Assembly (NCBI GenBank): GCA_040007355.1
Contig: JBDTVE010000106.1
Span: forward strand, 1-16,263
From: JACMLD01 sp040007355
Lineage (GTDB): Bacteria > Bacteroidota > Bacteroidia > Chitinophagales > Chitinophagaceae
DNA: 16,263 nucleotides
Direction: 5' to 3'
The stretch's first letter is position 1, and every line of letters begins with the position of its first letter. Below are positions 13,243-16,263 of the stretch, piece by piece. Position numbers and translations under genes: made by a program. Under the pieces are notes generated by a model. The model was not told where the DNA came from. It ran no database searches and worked only from the letters and a program-made list of their open reading frames with translations.

Positions 13243-14385
13243 CTACTCTTTCAGCGCTTCCCGCGCAATTACAATTTTCTGGATCTCCGAAGTTCCTTCC
13301 CCAATGGTACAAAGCTTGGCATCGCGGTAAAATTTTTCTACCGGAAAATCTTTGGTATATCCATAGCCGCCAAATATCTGCACAGCATCGTTGGCGGTTT
13401 TTACCGCCACTTCACTGGCATAATATTTTGCCATGGCAGCCTCCTTGGTCATTTCCATTTTTTTGTTTTTCATATCGGCCGCCTGCATGGTCAATAATTC
13501 TGCCGCCATGATCTCTGTTGCCATATCGGCCAGTTTAAAGGCAATACCCTGAAAATTGGCTATGGGCTGGCCAAACTGGTGCCGTTCTTTTGAATATTGC
13601 AGGGCTGCTTCATAAGCGCCTTTGGCAATACCCAGGCTCAGGGCAGCAATGGATATACGCCCCCCGTCAAGTACTTTCATCGCCTGTTTAAAACCATCTC
13701 CCACCGCACCCATGCGGCTGCTGTCCGGTACGCAACAATTGTCGAAAATCATTTCGGCGGTCTCACTGGCACGCATACCCAGTTTATTTTCTTTTTTTCC
13801 GCCGCTGAACCCGGGCGTTCCTCTTTCAATAATAAAGGCTGTGGCGTTGTCCCTTGTGCGGGGCTCACCGGTCCGGCAAATCAATACAGCCACATCGCCC
13901 GACCGGCCATGTGTTATCCAGCTTTTTGTGCCGTTGACTATCCAGTTGCTGCCGTCTTTTACGGCCGTGCATTTCATATTACCCGCATCGCTGCCTGTAC
14001 CCGGCTCGGTAAGTCCCCAGGCACCCAGCCATTCTGCCGTGGCCAGTTTGGGAAGGTATTTTTCTTTTTGTTCGGTGCTGCCAAAATGCAGGATATGACC
14101 GGTACACAGGGAATTGTGCGCGGCCAGGCTCAACCCGATGGAGCCGCATACTTTTGCTATTTCCTGAATAACGGTTACATATTCAAAATAACCCAGGCCT
14201 GCACCGCCATAGGCTTCGGGCACCAGTACACCCATTAGGCCCAGTTTGCCCAGTTCTTTAAACACCGCCAAGGGAAATTCCTGGCGCTCGTCCCATTCCA
14301 TTACATGTGGCCTGATATGCTGTTGGGCAAAATTTTTTACTGTTTGTGCAACCTGCTGCGTAAGTTCTGAAGTTTGAAATTCCAT
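13243..14385 (-). CDS. Acyl-CoA dehydrogenase (short-chain type)
   Basis: FAD flavoenzyme that introduces the alpha-beta double bond in an acyl-CoA, in fatty-acid or branched-chain amino-acid breakdown, passing electrons to ETF. From the ATG at 14385 it has 380 residues, normal for the soluble tetrameric class; the frame extends four codons to a TTG, which is less likely. The FAD-binding signature GLTEPGTGSDAG is at 124-135. The second signature (QIFGGYGYTKDFPVEKFYRDAK) runs from about 336 to 357. The catalytic base is probably Glu363 in IGEGTSEIQ, the position used in short- and medium-chain enzymes rather than the isovaleryl-CoA type. Chain-length specificity cannot be read from this. It is transcribed alone, 129 bases from the HhH gene, with a palindrome upstream that might be an operator. 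Confidence 0.94.
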   Translation of the reverse strand: MEFQTSELTQQVAQTVKNFAQQHIRPHVMEWDERQEFPLAVFKELGKLGLMGVLVPEAYGGAGLGYFEYVTVIQEIAKVCGSIGLSLAAHNSLCTGHILHFGSTEQKEKYLPKLATAEWLGAWGLTEPGTGSDAGNMKCTAVKDGSNWIVNGTKSWITHGRSGDVAVLICRTGEPRTRDNATAFIIERGTPGFSGGKKENKLGMRASETAEMIFDNCCVPDSSRMGAVGDGFKQAMKVLDGGRISIAALSLGIAKGAYEAALQYSKERHQFGQPIANFQGIAFKLADMATEIMAAELLTMQAADMKNKKMEMTKEAAMAKYYASEVAVKTANDAVQIFGGYGYTKDFPVEKFYRDAKLCTIGEGTSEIQKIVIAREALKE

Positions 14386-14479
14386 AAAGGCAAGCAATCG
14401 TAATTAAGATGAGGAAAAAGTAAGCAACCGTTGGAGGCCCTGTTAAGAATGGATTGCAAGTAACCATTTTTTTTCGACA

Positions 14480-14493
14480 CTAACAAGCGTTAG
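14480..14493. promoter_or_regulatory. Palindrome upstream of the acyl-CoA dehydrogenase, possible TetR-type operator
   Basis: CTAAC-AAGC-GTTAG, 5-bp arms around a 4-base centre, 95 bases before the dehydrogenase start and 22 bases after the end of the HhH gene. Arms of the AAC/GTT type are common in operators of TetR-family regulators of acyl-CoA metabolism. It could also be a weak hairpin after the HhH gene. No regulator gene is nearby. Confidence 0.3.
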
Positions 14494-14514
14494 GGAATGA
14501 ATTATTGCCGTCTT

Positions 14515-15477
14515 TTACTGCACGGTTACATAAGGTTTTATTTTCTGCAAAATCTCCGGTGTAACAAGGGCCAGTTGGCGCAAATCTTCAACTGAGACAA
14601 AATTACCATGCTGCGCACGGTACTGAACAATGGCGTTGGCCAGGTTCCAGCGGATATAGGGGTGTTGCCGGAGCGTATTGGCATCGGCCGTATTAATATC
14701 CAGTTGATGTATAACCGGGTTGGCACAACGCAGGAGGCCCTGTATGGCCTGGAAGGTGGAGTCCGGCAGACCATAGGTTTCCGCAACCTGCTGTACCGAA
14801 TAAAAACCGCCCAGCTTATTCCTGAAATTGATGATGCGCAGGGCCAGTTTACTGCCAATACCGGGCAGTGCAATAAAAGCCGTGGTGTCCGCCGCATTGA
14901 TATCTATAACGGTCACCGCGGGAGGGTGCGGCGGGACATAAACAGGTTTGCCAGCTGATTTATATTCCCTTTGCTCCTGTTTGTTTTTATCTTCAGCTCC
15001 CCGCACGGCGGCTATTTGTACATAGGGCAATAACCGTTCGTAATCGTCTTTGAACAACCCATAGATTTTACTAATGTCTTCCGGTCGCCGGAACTGGCCG
15101 CCTCTGGCCCGGTAATTCATAATTGTGACGATGGTTTTTTCGCGGATGCCCAGCCGTTTCCAGTCCGCTGCCTCCAGTGTATTGGGGTCAAAATTGAATA
15201 ATACCGATTTTTCCCCCGCGTTTTGCTTTTTTGAAGGATGAGTATAGAGAGCAGTTTCCTGTTTTGTTTCGTCTTCGGGTGTATTGGTTGGTTGATTCAA
15301 TTGTGCGGCCTGCATCCTGATTTGTTCTATTTCCTGCCGGGCCGGCTGCTGCATTTTTTTTGGCGGCCAGGCATAGGGCAGTACCACCACGACCAGGATC
15401 AGCGCTATCAGCACCATCACACCCACGCGATCTTTTTTTGTAAAGCTCAGGTAGTCCTGTACAAATGCTTTCCACAT
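14515..15477 (-). CDS. Membrane-anchored protein with three helix-hairpin-helix (ComEA-like) repeats
   Basis: 320 residues from the ATG at 15477. A short cytoplasmic N-terminus (MWKAFVQDYLSFTKKDR) is followed by one membrane helix at about 17-36 (VLIALILVVVVLPYAW), then a Gln/Lys-rich linker. Three ComEA-type double helix-hairpin-helix units follow, at about 92-156 (start FNFDPNTLEAADWKRLGI), 189-250 (start IDINAADTTAFIALPGIG) and 257-319 (start LDINTADANTLRQHPYI). Only the second has the classical LPGIG hairpin; the others are degenerate (RLGI, HPYI). Such units bind DNA backbone, so this could be a surface-exposed or periplasmic DNA-binding protein, as in ComEA of competence; whether it serves DNA uptake is unproven. 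The frame runs up to about 15843, but that extension overlaps the upstream gene in another frame and lacks plausible protein character. It lies 53 bases after the hydrolase gene, likely one operon. Confidence 0.85.
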   Translation of the reverse strand: MWKAFVQDYLSFTKKDRVGVMVLIALILVVVVLPYAWPPKKMQQPARQEIEQIRMQAAQLNQPTNTPEDETKQETALYTHPSKKQNAGEKSVLFNFDPNTLEAADWKRLGIREKTIVTIMNYRARGGQFRRPEDISKIYGLFKDDYERLLPYVQIAAVRGAEDKNKQEQREYKSAGKPVYVPPHPPAVTVIDINAADTTAFIALPGIGSKLALRIINFRNKLGGFYSVQQVAETYGLPDSTFQAIQGLLRCANPVIHQLDINTADANTLRQHPYIRWNLANAIVQYRAQHGNFVSVEDLRQLALVTPEILQKIKPYVTVQ

Positions 15478-15530
15478 AGAAATAAGGTATACTGAAAATA
15501 AACTTATTTCAGCAAACCGCGGCGGTCGGT

Positions 15531-16263
15531 CTATATTTTTATCTGCAGCCCGTCGAACGCCAGTGCGATACCGTTGGGGAGTGTGGCATCCACCACGGCA
15601 TGTTTGCCCAGCTGGTGACTGATATGGGTTAGCCAGGTTTGCGGCACCTGCAGTTCCTGTGCAAGCGCCATGGCTTCGTTCAAAGAAAAATGAGAAATAT
15701 GTTTTTCTTTGCGCAGCGCATTTACCACCATCACGCCGCTTCCTTTTATTTTTTCTTTTTCCACCGCCTCTAACCGGTTGGCATCGGTTATATAGGTAAA
15801 CGCCCCAAAACGGAAGGCCAGTACCGGCATTTTCAAATGCCATACCATGATCGGAGTAACAGGTATATCACCTACCATAAACGGATCCATGTCAATGGAC
15901 TGCAAATTGATCTCCGGCAGACCCGGGTACCGGTTATCGGCAAAAGCATAGGGGAACTCCCGCACAATTACTTCCTGCGTAAGCTCATTGGCATAAACAT
16001 TCATGGGCTTGCAGGAAAAGAAATTGAACGCGCGCACATCATCAAGCCCCGCTATATGATCCTTGTGCGGATGGGTAAACAGGATGGCGTCCAGTTGTTT
16101 AACACCGGCCCGCAGCATCTGGTACCTGAAATCGGGGCCAGTATCTACTACCAGGGTGGTGGTGGCGGATTGCACCAGGATGCTGCAGCGCAGCCTTTTG
16201 TCCCTGGAATCTGAAGAATGACAGACCTCGCAGGGACAGGCAATCATGGGCACGCCGCTGCTG
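15531..16263 (-). CDS. Metallo-beta-lactamase-fold hydrolase (PhnP-like), 5' end beyond window
   Basis: Metal-dependent hydrolase resembling PhnP-type cyclic phosphodiesterases. The frame stays open to the right edge as ...SSGVPMIACPCEVC, so the GTG at 16253 is an internal Val and the true start lies outside the window. Counting from that Val, the Zn-binding motif HPHKDH gives H61, H63, D65, H66, and further ligands are likely at H139 (VWHLKMP), D157 (ITDAN) and H210 or H213 (THISHQLGKH). The CPCEVC trio (C6, C8, C11), followed by SSDSRDKRLR, is the cysteine-rich signature that sets this subfamily apart and in PhnP contributes to a structural zinc site. The C-terminus is complete (FDGLQIKI, then TAA or equivalent stop at 15531). 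Substrate unknown; a cyclic nucleotide or phosphodiester is only a guess. Probably co-transcribed with the HhH gene downstream. Confidence 0.88.
   Translation of the reverse strand, partial: SSGVPMIACPCEVCHSSDSRDKRLRCSILVQSATTTLVVDTGPDFRYQMLRAGVKQLDAILFTHPHKDHIAGLDDVRAFNFFSCKPMNVYANELTQEVIVREFPYAFADNRYPGLPEINLQSIDMDPFMVGDIPVTPIMVWHLKMPVLAFRFGAFTYITDANRLEAVEKEKIKGSGVMVVNALRKEKHISHFSLNEAMALAQELQVPQTWLTHISHQLGKHAVVDATLPNGIALAFDGLQIKI

Noticed and set aside
13597..14238. 213-codon ORF on + opposite the acyl-CoA dehydrogenase
   Set aside because: It is antisense to a well-supported enzyme with intact motifs and has no recognisable protein features of its own.
15478..15843. N-terminal extension of the HhH gene by 122 codons
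   Set aside because: It overlaps the hydrolase gene in another frame, is rich in Arg/Gly/Cys with no domain, and the ATG at 15477 gives a normal membrane-anchor start.

Overview
This 16.3 kb window looks like core chromosome of a member of the Bacteroidota, most likely of the Chitinophagaceae type. The lineage call is an inference. It rests on the protein flavour, on Bacteroidota-type promoter motifs (TAnnTTTG minus-7 boxes upstream of purA, rel and the tRNA gene), on the general absence of Shine-Dalgarno sequences, and on two adjacent clpP paralogues before clpX. No transposase, integrase, phage gene or CRISPR array is visible. No gene-free stretch exceeds about 210 bases.

Layout. A 5'-truncated gatA (amidotransferase subunit A) enters from the left edge and is followed by a secreted lytic transglycosylase, both on +. 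A short repeat and hairpin cluster separates these from a leftward group: purA, an extremely acidic low-complexity protein, and pabB. Further right, also on -, is a bifunctional (p)ppGpp synthetase/hydrolase (rel) whose reading frame is broken by one missing base near position 6363, inside the conserved Cys-Cys region. A tRNA-Leu(UAG) gene is divergent from rel and leads directly into a protein-quality-control block on +: tig (trigger factor, with a natural five-histidine tail), clpP, a second clpP paralogue, and clpX, with clear intrinsic terminators after tig, clpP2 and clpX. A 57-codon helical ORF follows. The right end is leftward again: an acyl-CoA dehydrogenase, a membrane-anchored protein with three helix-hairpin-helix repeats, and a PhnP-like metallo-beta-lactamase-fold hydrolase that runs off the right edge.

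How the genes fit together. The tig-clpP-clpP-clpX cluster couples folding at the ribosome to ClpXP proteolysis. Rel handles starvation signalling, purA makes AMP from IMP, pabB starts the p-aminobenzoate branch of folate synthesis, and gatA completes Gln-tRNA or Asn-tRNA. These are mostly housekeeping functions. I see no new multi-gene system. The observations most worth checking are the rel frameshift, the paired ClpPs, the acidic protein, the His tail on trigger factor, the hairpin between tRNA-Leu and tig, and a palindrome upstream of the acyl-CoA dehydrogenase.
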